Source: an uncultured Bacteroidales bacterium
GTDB taxonomy: Bacteria > Bacteroidota > Bacteroidia > Bacteroidales > Paludibacteraceae
Assembly: GCA_902769535.1 (NCBI GenBank)
Contig: CACXPH010000010.1
Location: forward strand, 50,515 to 114,514
Direction: 5' to 3'
DNA: 64,000 nucleotides
Shown here: positions 41,325-50,266 of the stretch, one piece after another
How the letters are laid out: every line of letters starts with the position of its first letter
Position numbering within the stretch: position 1 is the stretch's first letter
Program-made: the position numbers and the translations under genes
The notes under the pieces: model-generated
The model's input: the letters and a program-made list of their open reading frames with translations, nothing else
What the model was told of the DNA's origin: nothing
The model's database searches: none

Positions 41325-43988
41325 ATGGCGAAAGACGAAGGACATATCGAAGTAATTGGGGCACGGGTGCATAACCTGAAGAATATCAGTGTGTCCATTC
41401 CGCGAAAGAAGTTGACGGTGATCACGGGCTTGAGTGGTTCGGGAAAATCGTCGTTGGCTTTCGATACGATCTTTGCGGAAGGTCAGCGTCGGTACATGGA
41501 GACCTTCTCGTCCTACGCACGGGGATTTATCGGTCAGATGCAGCGTCCGGACGTAGATAAGATAACGGGTTTGAGTCCGGTTATTTCCATCGATCAGAAG
41601 ACCACCACCAAGAACCCTCGCTCTACCGTCGGAACTATCACGGAGACTTATGATTTTCTGCGACTACTGTTTGCAAGAGCCGGAGAGGCCTATTCGTACC
41701 TATCCGGACTGAAGATGGTGCAATACACGGACGAGCAGATTATTGACCTGATCATACAGGAATACGCGGGGAAGAAGATATACATTCTGGCGCCGTTAGT
41801 GAGCAACCGCAAGGGTCATTACAAGGAGCTTTTCGAGACGATGCGCAAGAAGGGATTCCTGTACGTGCGGGTGGATGGCGAGATACGCGAGTTGGTGATG
41901 GGCATGAAGGTGGATCGGTACGTCAATCATACGATTGAGGTAGTCGTTGACCGGTTAAAACCTTCAGCTGTCAGTGATCAGTCTTCAGAAGACCTACGAC
42001 GCATGCGGCAGAGCGTCGATAAAGCCATGACGCAAGGCAACGGAATGATGATGGTGGCTCTCAGTGATCAGCCATCAGAATTCAGATATTTCAGTCGGAA
42101 CAGGATGTGTCCGGAGACGGGATTGAGTTACGCCGAACCGGCACCGCATACCTTCTCTTTCAACAGTCCGAGTGGTTGGTGTCCGTGCTGTAAGGGACTG
42201 GGTCGCCTAAAGGCGAGCGAATTAATGAATGAAGGAGTTAGAGAATTAGGGAATGAGGGGATTGACGAACTCATTAAGGAGGATGATTGGTTAGAGGAGT
42301 TGAAGGAAGTGTTAACGAATGAACGAATGAACGAATTAACGGATGAAGGGGATGAGGAGAAAGACGAATGGGTGGTTTGTCCGGAGTGCAAGGGTAAGCG
42401 CTTGAACAAAGAGGCACTGAGTTACCGGATAGGGAAATATAATATCAACGAGCTGGCAGAAACCGACATAGACGAATTGCTTCGGATTCTATCCGAGTTA
42501 TCCGAAAATTCCGAATTATCGGAGAAGCAAAAATCCATTGCGGCACCGATACTGAAGGAGATATGTGCGCGATTACGGTTCATGCAGTCCGTAGGACTGA
42601 GTTATCTGAGTATGAACCGCAGCAGTGAGAGTCTGTCGGGAGGCGAGAGTCAACGTATCCGTCTGGCGACGCAGATAGGTTCGCGCCTCGTGAACGTGCT
42701 GTATATATTAGACGAACCGAGTATAGGTCTGCACCAACGCGATAACGAGCGCTTGATCAACAGTCTGAAAGAGTTGCGCGACATGGGTAACTCGGTGATT
42801 GTGGTGGAGCACGACGAGCAGATGATGCGTGAGGCGGACTGGATTGTGGATATCGGTCCGAAAGCCGGACGGTTAGGCGGCAAGGTGATGTTCAGCGGCA
42901 CGCCGGAAGAATTGCTGAAGACGGACACACTCACGGCACAGTATTTGAAGGGAAAACTGCAGATCGAAGCCAATAAATCTGAAATCATAAATCATAATTC
43001 TAAAATAGAGAACCGTCTGGTTCTCTCCGGCTGTACGGGGAATAACTTGAAGAACGTGACGCTGAAGTTGCCGCTGGGGAAGATGATATGTGTGACGGGA
43101 GTGAGTGGAAGCGGTAAGAGTAGTCTGATCAACCAGACGCTGTACCCTATTCTCTCGCAGCATTTCTACCGCAGCAAGAAGCAACCGCTGCCGTACAAGG
43201 AGATCACGGGTCTGACGAATATCGACAAAGTGATCAACGTTGATCAGTCGCCGATAGGTCGTTTGCCGCGTTCGAACCCTGCGACGTACACAAAGGTGTT
43301 CGACGACATACGCGACTTGTTTGCACACTTGCCCGAATCAAAGATTCGGGGATGGAAGGCAGGACGGTTCAGTTTTAACATGAAAGGTGGGCGCTGTGAC
43401 GAGTGCATGGGTAACGGCTATAAGATCATCCAGATGCACTTCATGCCGGATGTGTTCGTGCCGTGCGAGGTTTGCGGTTGCACACGTTACAACCGCGAGA
43501 CGCTCGAGGTGCGGTTCAAGGGAAAGACGATTGCTGACGTACTGGATATGACGGTGAACCAAGCCGTGGAGTTCTTCGAGAGCCAACCGACCATCCTGCG
43601 AAAGATCAAGACGATCCAGGATGTAGGATTGGGTTATATCAAGCTCGGTCAGAGTTCGACGAGTCTGTCCGGCGGTGAGAGTCAGCGTATCAAGTTAGCA
43701 ACCGAACTGAGTCGACCGAGTACAGGCAAAACGCTCTATATTCTCGACGAACCGACAACGGGTCTGCATTTCGAGGATATCCGCGTGCTGTTAGGAGTGC
43801 TGAGGAAGTTAGTCGATAAAGGCAACACGGTGCTGATCATCGAGCATAACACGGATGTGATTAAGGCATGCGACTGGATCGTGGACATGGGTGTAGAAGG
43901 CGGCAGAGGAGGCGGCAGGATCGTCGCGGAAGGCACGCTGGAGGATATTCGCAAGAGCAAAGAAAGTATAACAGGAAAATATATTTGA
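41325..43988 (+). CDS. uvrA: Excinuclease ABC subunit A
   Basis: About 887 residues from the ATG at 41325, chosen because the promoter excludes an upstream in-frame TTG and because of the AAAGGAG site. UvrA is the damage-recognition ATPase of nucleotide excision repair. Two ABC modules: Walker A GLSGSGKSS (~35) and GVSGSGKSS (~593), signatures LSGGESQRIRLATQIG and LSGGESQRIKLATELS. Zinc modules: first MCPETGLSY...SGWCPCCKGLG (the first pair has lost one Cys), second GGRCDECMGNGYK...CEVCGCTRYNRETLEV. Five tandem arrays of 7-9 bp are read in frame (residues ~214-224, 246-256, 300-345, 389-401, 550-563), giving repetitive peptides such as NERMNELTDEG and LSELSENSELSE. No frameshift. Confidence 0.95.
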   Translation: MAKDEGHIEVIGARVHNLKNISVSIPRKKLTVITGLSGSGKSSLAFDTIFAEGQRRYMETFSSYARGFIGQMQRPDVDKITGLSPVISIDQKTTTKNPRSTVGTITETYDFLRLLFARAGEAYSYLSGLKMVQYTDEQIIDLIIQEYAGKKIYILAPLVSNRKGHYKELFETMRKKGFLYVRVDGEIRELVMGMKVDRYVNHTIEVVVDRLKPSAVSDQSSEDLRRMRQSVDKAMTQGNGMMMVALSDQPSEFRYFSRNRMCPETGLSYAEPAPHTFSFNSPSGWCPCCKGLGRLKASELMNEGVRELGNEGIDELIKEDDWLEELKEVLTNERMNELTDEGDEEKDEWVVCPECKGKRLNKEALSYRIGKYNINELAETDIDELLRILSELSENSELSEKQKSIAAPILKEICARLRFMQSVGLSYLSMNRSSESLSGGESQRIRLATQIGSRLVNVLYILDEPSIGLHQRDNERLINSLKELRDMGNSVIVVEHDEQMMREADWIVDIGPKAGRLGGKVMFSGTPEELLKTDTLTAQYLKGKLQIEANKSEIINHNSKIENRLVLSGCTGNNLKNVTLKLPLGKMICVTGVSGSGKSSLINQTLYPILSQHFYRSKKQPLPYKEITGLTNIDKVINVDQSPIGRLPRSNPATYTKVFDDIRDLFAHLPESKIRGWKAGRFSFNMKGGRCDECMGNGYKIIQMHFMPDVFVPCEVCGCTRYNRETLEVRFKGKTIADVLDMTVNQAVEFFESQPTILRKIKTIQDVGLGYIKLGQSSTSLSGGESQRIKLATELSRPSTGKTLYILDEPTTGLHFEDIRVLLGVLRKLVDKGNTVLIIEHNTDVIKACDWIVDMGVEGGRGGGRIVAEGTLEDIRKSKESITGKYI
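41965..41992. repeat. uvrA array 1 (heptamer)
   Basis: CAGCTGT, CAGTGAT, CAGTCTT, CAGAAGA. Confidence 0.75.
42062..42089. repeat. uvrA array 2 (heptamer)
   Basis: CAGTGAT, CAGCCAT, CAGAATT, CAGATAT; same CAG-headed family as array 1. Confidence 0.75.
42312..42351. repeat. uvrA array 3 (octamer)
   Basis: TTAACGAA, TGAACGAA, TGAACGAA, TTAACGGA, TGAAGGGG. The same octamer family occurs at 63711-63742 in a different gene and strand. Confidence 0.8.
42490..42525. repeat. uvrA array 4 (nonamer)
   Basis: TATCCGAGT, TATCCGAAA, ATTCCGAAT, TATCGGAGA, encoding the peptide LSELSENSELSE. Confidence 0.75.
42975..43009. repeat. uvrA array 5 (heptamer)
   Basis: AAATCTG, AAATCAT, AAATCAT, AATTCTA, AAATAGA; encodes SEIINHNSKIEN between the two ATPase halves. 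Confidence 0.78.
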
Positions 43989-43989
43989 T

Positions 43990-44418
43990 ATGAAAAGAAT
44001 GATAAATGTAGTCATCTGCGTGATGATCGCGATGACAGGGATGGCACAGAGTCTGTTGACGCCGGAGCAGTTGGCACGGCGAGAGAAACGCAAGAACCTG
44101 ACAGTGAAAGAATGGAATACGGACGCGCAGAACAAAGCGCGTTGGTTGGACCACGTGAAGGTGTATGACAGTCAGGGACGCTGCATCGAGGAGATCGAGT
44201 ACGCGTCGTACGGTCAGAAAAGTCGCGTGACGAGTACGTATGACGACGTGACGGGTAAGGTAGTGGAAGAAGTGGAATACAACGACCGTAACCGCGTGGT
44301 ACGTGTGCGTAAATACGAGTGGAACGCAGATGGCACCAAAGCCAAGCAGTATAATTACTTGCCGAACGGCAAACTGTACTCGATTAAAGTCTTCGAATAC
44401 ATTTTCTCAGACAAATAA
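43990..44418 (+). CDS. Small exported protein of unknown function
   Basis: 142 residues. Signal peptide MKRMINVVICVMIAMTGMAQ. The mature part contains repeated beta-hairpin-like phrases: VYDSQGRCIEEIEYASYG, STYDDVTGKVVEEVEYND, YNYLPNGKLYSIKVFEY, recalling YD-type or MORN-like repeats found in secreted Bacteroidota proteins. I do not recognise a specific family. It follows uvrA by one base, so it is co-transcribed despite no evident link to DNA repair. Confidence 0.7.
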   Translation: MKRMINVVICVMIAMTGMAQSLLTPEQLARREKRKNLTVKEWNTDAQNKARWLDHVKVYDSQGRCIEEIEYASYGQKSRVTSTYDDVTGKVVEEVEYNDRNRVVRVRKYEWNADGTKAKQYNYLPNGKLYSIKVFEYIFSDK

Positions 44419-44422
44419 AAAA

Positions 44423-44446
44423 AGAGCCGCATTGATTTGCGGCTCT
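44423..44446 (-). terminator. Terminator hairpin between convergent genes
   Basis: AGAGCCGC (44423-44430) pairs perfectly with GCGGCTCT (44439-44446). On the minus strand it is followed by a run of seven T, making it the terminator of the EF-G2 gene; on the plus strand it may also serve the 43990 gene. Confidence 0.8.
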
Positions 44447-44449
44447 TCT

Positions 44450-44484
44450 CTTTCAACTTTCAACTTTCAACTTTCAGCTTTCAT
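44450..44484. repeat. Heptamer array CTTTCAA
   Basis: CTTTCAA three times, CTTTCAG, CTTTCAT: five 7-bp units filling the gap between the terminator and the stop of the EF-G2 gene. Confidence 0.85.
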
Positions 44485-46640
44485 TACTCTTCTTCGGTTT
44501 GCGAAGCAGCGTAAGCAGCAAGCAGTTTCTCCTGAACGTCTGCCGGAACGAGCTGATAGCTGTTGAACTGCATCGTGAACGTAGCACGGCCACCGGTGAG
44601 CGAACTGAGCGTCGTAGAGTACGAAGCGAGTTCTTTCAGAGGCACTTGTGCTTTGAGGCGGGTGAACGATTTCTCGGTCTCCATACCCATTACCATACCG
44701 CGACGACCGTTGATGTCACTCATCACATCACCCATGATCTCCGACGGAACGAACACCTCAAGGTCATAAACCGGTTCGAGCACCTTCGGATTCGCCTCTT
44801 TGAAGGCGGTTGCAAAGGCATTACGTCCAGCGAGACGGAAGGATATCTCGTTCGAGTCAACCGGGTGCATCTTACCATCGTAGATGATGACGCGTACGTC
44901 ACGAGCGTACGAACCGGTCAACGGTCCTTGCTCCATACGATCCATGATACCCTTGACGATAGCCGGGATGAAGCGTGCATCGATAGCGCCACCGACGATG
45001 GAGTTGATGATGATGAGCTTACCACCCCACTCGAGGTTGATCTCCTGTTGGTCCTTAACGGAGATCTTGTACTCCTGGTTACCGAACTTATAGGTCTCCT
45101 TAACCGGTTGGCCATCCTCGTACGGCTCTACGATCAGGTGTACCTCACCGAACTGACCGGCACCACCGGACTGTTTCTTATGGCGATAGTCGGCACGAGC
45201 TGCCTTGGTGATGGTCTCACGATACGGGATCTTCGGTTCCTCAAAGTTGATCATCATCTTATCGTTGTTCTCCAGACGCCATTTGAGGGTACGGAGGTGG
45301 AACTCACCTTGTCCGCTAACGATCATCTGACGGAGCTCTTTACTCTGCTCTACGATCCATGTCGGGTCTTCCTCGTGCATACGAGTGAGCAGTGCAGCAA
45401 GTTTCTCCGCATCGGACTCAGTTACCGGCTTGATAGCACGACGGTAACGCGGCTGCGGATAGCTGATCGGAGCATACTGCAGGTCACAGCCCTTGGCGTT
45501 CAGCGTGTTACCCGTACGGGTATCTTTCATCTTCACGGTTGCACCGATATCACCGGCTGCCAGTTCATCTACCGGCACGCGGATCGAACCGGCTACCTGA
45601 TAGAGCTGCGAGATACGCTCCTTCGAGCCACGCTCCATGTTCTCCAGGTCGTCACCGTTATGAACGGTACCTTGCATTACGCGGAAGTAGTTCACCTCAC
45701 CGATATGCGGTTCCACAGAAGTCTTGAAGACATACAGGCTGGTCGGCGCTTTCGGATCCGGAGTAACGGTCTTACCGTCCACGGTCGGATAACTGAACTG
45801 CGCAGGACTCGGCGCCATACCGTTGAGGAAGTCCATCAAACGACGAACGCCCATGTCTTTTGCACCCGAGCAGCAGAGAACCGGATACATCGAACCGTCC
45901 GCATAAACGCTCTTCAGACCTTGCATGATCTCTTCGTCCGTCAGGCCTTCGCCTAAGAATTTATCAAGCAGTGTCTCGTCTGCCTCTGCCGCTTGCTCTG
46001 CAAGCGCAGCACGCATCTCTTCTACTTTGTCTGCATACTCAGCCGGGATTTCCTTGAGTTCCGGCGCACCACCTTCTGCTTTCCAAACGAGCATCTTACC
46101 CTTGAGCACATCGACAACGGCATTGAAACCTGCACCAGCATTAACCGGGAACTGGATGAGCGTGCACTTGTTACCGAAATTCTCCTTGATCTGGTTGAAC
46201 GTACGCTCGAAATCAGCTGCCTCATGGTCGCACTTGTTGATAACGAATGCGAGCGGTTTCTTTGCTTTCTCTACGAGACGGAAGTTGTTCTGAGTTCCTA
46301 CCTCAACACCACCGTTCGCGCTCAGCACGATCAGCGCCGAACCGCACATCTGGAGTGCAGCTACCGTACCGCCGCAGAAGTCATCGGAACCGGCACAGTC
46401 GATGATATTCAACTTCTTGTTCTCAAACTCGAGGTTACAAACCGTCGAGAAAACGGAATAACCGTACTCTTTCTCAACCGGGAAATAGTCGCACACCGTC
46501 GATTGAGCCTCAATCGAACCGCGGCGCTTGATCACCCCGCACTCGAACAACATCGACTCCATGAGAGTCGTCTTACCCGATCCCGAACCGCCTAACATAG
46601 CGACGTTCTTGATCTCATTTGCTTGATAAACTTTAGCCAT
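44484..46640 (-). CDS. fusA2: Elongation factor G paralogue (EF-G2 type)
   Basis: 718-residue translational GTPase-fold protein with all EF-G domains. It differs from canonical EF-G in the switch regions: the P-loop is GGSGSGKTT (residues 17-25) instead of HIDAGKTT, and the switch II motif is DCAGSDDF (81-88) where EF-G has DTPGHVDF, so the catalytic His is Ser. NKCD (135-138) is retained for guanine binding, and domain IV keeps KKQSGGAGQFGEV. This agrees with the Bacteroides EF-G2, reported to support translocation without GTP hydrolysis during nutrient limitation. Monocistronic; a canonical fusA is expected elsewhere. Confidence 0.9.
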   Translation of the reverse strand: MAKVYQANEIKNVAMLGGSGSGKTTLMESMLFECGVIKRRGSIEAQSTVCDYFPVEKEYGYSVFSTVCNLEFENKKLNIIDCAGSDDFCGGTVAALQMCGSALIVLSANGGVEVGTQNNFRLVEKAKKPLAFVINKCDHEAADFERTFNQIKENFGNKCTLIQFPVNAGAGFNAVVDVLKGKMLVWKAEGGAPELKEIPAEYADKVEEMRAALAEQAAEADETLLDKFLGEGLTDEEIMQGLKSVYADGSMYPVLCCSGAKDMGVRRLMDFLNGMAPSPAQFSYPTVDGKTVTPDPKAPTSLYVFKTSVEPHIGEVNYFRVMQGTVHNGDDLENMERGSKERISQLYQVAGSIRVPVDELAAGDIGATVKMKDTRTGNTLNAKGCDLQYAPISYPQPRYRRAIKPVTESDAEKLAALLTRMHEEDPTWIVEQSKELRQMIVSGQGEFHLRTLKWRLENNDKMMINFEEPKIPYRETITKAARADYRHKKQSGGAGQFGEVHLIVEPYEDGQPVKETYKFGNQEYKISVKDQQEINLEWGGKLIIINSIVGGAIDARFIPAIVKGIMDRMEQGPLTGSYARDVRVIIYDGKMHPVDSNEISFRLAGRNAFATAFKEANPKVLEPVYDLEVFVPSEIMGDVMSDINGRRGMVMGMETEKSFTRLKAQVPLKELASYSTTLSSLTGGRATFTMQFNSYQLVPADVQEKLLAAYAASQTEEE

Positions 46641-46701
46641 AATTTGTATTATTTAAGGTATTTAAATTGCTTTTGTAAAGTTAAGTTGACAAAAACCGGG
46701 G

Positions 46702-46733
46702 CAAAGGTACAAAAAATATTTTATATACGCAAG
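46702..46733 (-). promoter_or_regulatory. Promoter of EF-G2 gene
   Basis: Minus-strand CTTG (46733-46730), 20-base spacer beginning cgtatataa, TACCTTTG (46709-46702). Confidence 0.82.
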
Positions 46734-46769
46734 AATAATCACAAAAAAAATAAGAAAAATGCGCGCGCG

Positions 46770-46801
46770 CTTGCATATGTCAAAAATATTTCGTAAATTT
46801 G
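46770..46801 (+). promoter_or_regulatory. Promoter of ppdK
   Basis: CTTG (46770-46773), 20-base spacer beginning CATATGTCA, TAAATTTG (46794-46801). A GCGCGCGC run precedes it, extending the alternating purine-pyrimidine tract. Confidence 0.82.
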
Positions 46802-46840
46802 CACCCAAATTGCAAAATACGTTAATTTAAACACATAATC

Positions 46841-49459
46841 ATGGAAAAGAAAAAAAGAGTTTACACCTTCGGTAACGGAAAAGCTGAGGGTAATGCACAA
46901 ATGCGCGAGCTGCTTGGCGGTAAGGGCGCTAACTGTGCTGAGATGAACTTGGTTGGAGTTCCTGTTCCTCCGGGATTCACCATCACGACGGAAGTATGTA
47001 ACGAGTACTACCAGGTAGGTCAAGAGAAGATCGTGGCTGAGTTGACCGAAGAGGTGAACGCAGCTGTTGCGCACGTAGAGGGTCTGATGAACTGCAAGTT
47101 CGGTGATCCGAAGAACCCGCTGTTAGTATCCGTTCGTTCGGGTGCGCGCGCGTCCATGCCGGGTATGATGGATACGATCCTTAACCTTGGTTTGAACGAT
47201 GTAGTAGCAGAAGGAATGGTCGCTAAGACCCAGAACCCGCACTTCGTTTATGACTCCTATCGTCGTTTCGTACAGATGTACGGTGACGTGGTACTCGGTA
47301 TGAAGCCGGTGAACAAGACCGATATCGATCCGTTCGAGGCGATCATCGACGAGGTAAAAGAGATTCGTGGCGTGAAGCTGGATAAGGACCTCAACGTAGA
47401 GGAACTCAAGCTCCTCGTGGCTCGTTTCAAAACCGCTATCAAAGAGCGTACCGGTAAAGATTTCCCGGATGATCCGATGGAGCAACTGTGGGGCGCTATC
47501 TGTGCTGTGTTCCGTAGCTGGATGAACGAGCGCGCTATCCTCTACCGTAAGATGGAAGGAATTCCTGACGAGTGGGGAACGGCCGTTTCGGTTATGGCGA
47601 TGGTATTCGGTAACATGGGTGACACCTCCGCAACGGGTGTTTGCTTCAGCCGTGATGCCGGTAACGGTGAGAACCTCTTCAACGGTGAGTACCTTGTTAA
47701 CGCACAGGGTGAGGACGTGGTAGCAGGTATCCGTACGCCGCAACAGATCACCAAGATCGGTTCGCAGCGTTGGGCAGAGCGCGCCGGTATCAGCGAAGCT
47801 GAGCGTCTGGCTAAGTATCCGTCTATGGAGGAGGCTATGCCTCAGATGTACGCTGAGTTGAACGCTATCCAGCAGAAGCTCGAGGATCACTACCGCGACA
47901 TGCAGGATATGGAGTTCACTGTGCAGGAAGGCAAACTCTGGTTCCTCCAGACCCGTAATGGTAAGCGTACCGGTACCGCGATGGTGAAGATCGCGATGGA
48001 TATGGTTCGTGAGGGCAAGATCTCCGAGAAAGAGGCTATCATGCGCTGCGAGCCGCAGAAACTCGATGAACTGCTCCACCCTGTCTTCGACAAGGACGCA
48101 CTCAAGAAAGCCAAAGTGATCACCCAAGGTCTGCCTGCTTCTCCGGGTGCAGCTTGCGGTCAGATCGTCTTCCATGCTGATGACGCTCAGGAGTGGCACG
48201 CAAACGGCCACAAGGTAGTCATGGTTCGTATCGAGACCAGCCCTGAAGATCTCGCAGGTATGTCGGCTGCCGAAGGTATCCTCACCGCTCGTGGTGGTAT
48301 GACTTCGCACGCTGCTGTGGTGGCTCGTGGTATGGGTAAATGCTGCGTTTCGGGTGCAGGTGCCATCCAGGTGGATTACAAGGCCAAGACCGTGAAGATC
48401 GAAGGCGTTACCTACAAAGAGGGTGACTATATCTCGTTGAACGGTACAACCGGACAGGTTTACGCAGGTGAGATTCCGACCAAGGCTGCTGAGCTCAGCG
48501 GTGACTTCAAGGCACTCATGGATCTCTGCGACAAATATACCAAACTCCAGGTTCGTACGAACGCTGACACCCCGCACGACGCTGCTGTAGCACGCGCTTT
48601 CGGTGCCAAGGGTATCGGTCTGACCCGTACGGAGCACATGTTCTTCGACGACCAGAAGATTATCGCTATGCGTGAGATGATCCTCGCCAAGGACAGCGAG
48701 GGCCGCGAGAAAGCGCTGGCTAAACTGCTGCCGTACCAAAAGGCTGACTTCAAAGGTATCTTGGACGCTATGGACGGCCTGCCTGTGAACATCCGTCTGC
48801 TCGACCCGCCTTTGCAGTTGGGTCACCGCGGATGCCGTCTGGGTATCACTTTCCCGGAAATCACCGCTATGCAGACACGCGCTATCCTCTCCGCCGCTTG
48901 CGAACTCAAGAAAGAGGGCAAGAACCCGATGCCGGAAATCATGGTTCCGCTGATCGGTATCCTCTACGAGCTCAAGCAACAGAAAGAGATTATCCAGCGC
49001 GTGGCGAAAGAAGTATTCGCTGAGTATGGCATCGAAGTAGAGTTCGAGATCGGTACGATGATCGAGATCCCGCGTGCAGCCCTGACAGCTGACCGTATTG
49101 CTACGGAGGCTCAGTACTTCAGCTTCGGTACCAACGACTTGACCCAGATGACGTTCGGTTACAGCCGTGACGATATCGCTTCCTTCTTGCCGGCTTACCT
49201 CGAGAAGAAGATCCTCAAAGTGGATCCGTTCCAGGTACTCGACCAGAATGGTGTGGGTCAGCTCATTAAGATGGCCGTAGAGAAAGGTCGCGCTGTCCGT
49301 CCGGGTCTGCGTACCGGTATCTGCGGCGAGCACGGTGGTGAACCGAGCTCCGTTAAGTTCTGCGCACGTGTAGGCATGAACTACGCTTCCTGCTCACCGT
49401 TCCGCGTACCTATCGCACGTTTGGCAGCTGCACAGGCAGCAGTAGAAGATGAGCAATAA
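46841..49459 (+). CDS. ppdK: Pyruvate phosphate dikinase
   Basis: 872 residues. PPDK interconverts pyruvate + ATP + Pi and PEP + AMP + PPi, used in anaerobes for glycolysis or gluconeogenesis. N-terminal ATP-grasp domain (LLGGKGANCAEMNLVGVPVPPGF, SVRSGARASMPGMMDTILNLG), the phosphohistidine swivel domain with catalytic His490 in GGMTSHAAVVARG, and the C-terminal PEP-binding barrel with the catalytic Cys828 in TGICGEHGGEP. Full length. It links to hppA through PPi metabolism. It overlaps the next gene by 11 bases. Confidence 0.97.
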   Translation: MEKKKRVYTFGNGKAEGNAQMRELLGGKGANCAEMNLVGVPVPPGFTITTEVCNEYYQVGQEKIVAELTEEVNAAVAHVEGLMNCKFGDPKNPLLVSVRSGARASMPGMMDTILNLGLNDVVAEGMVAKTQNPHFVYDSYRRFVQMYGDVVLGMKPVNKTDIDPFEAIIDEVKEIRGVKLDKDLNVEELKLLVARFKTAIKERTGKDFPDDPMEQLWGAICAVFRSWMNERAILYRKMEGIPDEWGTAVSVMAMVFGNMGDTSATGVCFSRDAGNGENLFNGEYLVNAQGEDVVAGIRTPQQITKIGSQRWAERAGISEAERLAKYPSMEEAMPQMYAELNAIQQKLEDHYRDMQDMEFTVQEGKLWFLQTRNGKRTGTAMVKIAMDMVREGKISEKEAIMRCEPQKLDELLHPVFDKDALKKAKVITQGLPASPGAACGQIVFHADDAQEWHANGHKVVMVRIETSPEDLAGMSAAEGILTARGGMTSHAAVVARGMGKCCVSGAGAIQVDYKAKTVKIEGVTYKEGDYISLNGTTGQVYAGEIPTKAAELSGDFKALMDLCDKYTKLQVRTNADTPHDAAVARAFGAKGIGLTRTEHMFFDDQKIIAMREMILAKDSEGREKALAKLLPYQKADFKGILDAMDGLPVNIRLLDPPLQLGHRGCRLGITFPEITAMQTRAILSAACELKKEGKNPMPEIMVPLIGILYELKQQKEIIQRVAKEVFAEYGIEVEFEIGTMIEIPRAALTADRIATEAQYFSFGTNDLTQMTFGYSRDDIASFLPAYLEKKILKVDPFQVLDQNGVGQLIKMAVEKGRAVRPGLRTGICGEHGGEPSSVKFCARVGMNYASCSPFRVPIARLAAAQAAVEDEQ

Positions 49460-50252
49460 GCCATCCGCTACATACGCAATAGTAACCGGTGCCTCTTCAG
49501 GCATCGGTTACGCTTTTGCGCAGGCCTTAGCCAAGAGAGGCTACAACCTCCTTCTCGTCAGCAATGTCCCGGAGATCCATGAGGCGGCAGAGAAAATAAA
49601 ATCTTCAATTTCCAATCTCCAATCTCCAATCGAGGTCGTGGGCCTCGTTCTCGATCTCGGTCAACAGTCCTCTGCGCGCGAATTATATGAATACGCGCAC
49701 GCGCATGAGATGGAGGTAGAGGTGTTGGTCAACAATGCCGGTGTCTATCATGATAAGGACATACTCGACGACAGCGAAGGTTTCACGAGTCTGATCATGA
49801 ACCTGCATATGTACACTCCGGCGATGCTCTGTTATCTGTTCGGTCAGGACATGAAGCAGCGCCGTAAGGGATATATCCTCAATGTCTGCTCGGTGACGAG
49901 TAAGATGGCAGCACAGCGTCTGGGTACGTACGGCAGCACGAAAGCGTTCCTTTGTAATTTCACCCGTGCCTTGCATATCGAGTTGCGCAAGTACGGCGTG
50001 AACGTGACGGATGTCAGTCCGGGTGCCGTAGATACAGGACTCTACTCTATTCCTCCGTTCATGACCAAGCTCGGCAAGTGCCTGGGTATCATCGTCAGTC
50101 CTGAGACCTTGGCCAAACGGGGATTATGGGCGCTGTTCCATGGATGCGCCAAAACAACAATACCCACCGTTTTCTGGCGGGTACTGTGTTTGCTTATTCT
50201 GCTCACACCGACGTGTGTGCTGCGATTGATCAGAAGATTAGGATGGTTCTAA
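49449..50252 (+). CDS. Short-chain dehydrogenase/reductase
   Basis: 267 residues. Classical SDR motifs: TGASSGIGYAFAQALAKRG (cofactor binding), LVNNAGVYHD, catalytic Ser in CSVTSKMA and YGSTKAF Tyr-Lys (~residue 160), then DVSPGAVDTGL. The C-terminus is hydrophobic (VLCLLILLTPTCVLRLIRRLG), suggesting membrane association as in some ketoreductases. Substrate unknown. Residues ~50-60 (SSISNLQSPIE) come from a heptamer array in a loop that is variable in SDRs. Its stop codon lies within the terminator stem. Confidence 0.87.
   Translation: MSNKPSATYAIVTGASSGIGYAFAQALAKRGYNLLLVSNVPEIHEAAEKIKSSISNLQSPIEVVGLVLDLGQQSSARELYEYAHAHEMEVEVLVNNAGVYHDKDILDDSEGFTSLIMNLHMYTPAMLCYLFGQDMKQRRKGYILNVCSVTSKMAAQRLGTYGSTKAFLCNFTRALHIELRKYGVNVTDVSPGAVDTGLYSIPPFMTKLGKCLGIIVSPETLAKRGLWALFHGCAKTTIPTVFWRVLCLLILLTPTCVLRLIRRLGWF
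49603..49630. repeat. Heptamer array inside the SDR gene
   Basis: CTTCAAT, TTCCAAT, CTCCAAT, CTCCAAT: four 7-bp units in frame. Confidence 0.82.
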
Positions 50253-50265
50253 ACCATCCTTTTTT
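50241..50265 (+). terminator. Terminator of ppdK-SDR operon
   Basis: GGATGGTT (50241-50248), loop CTA, AACCATCC (50252-50259), then TTTTTT. The SDR stop codon is in the loop. Confidence 0.85.
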
Positions 50266-50266
50266 A

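Noticed and set aside
44499-49333. Long frames opposite the EF-G2 gene and ppdK
   Set aside because: Same reason: antisense shadows of clear genes.
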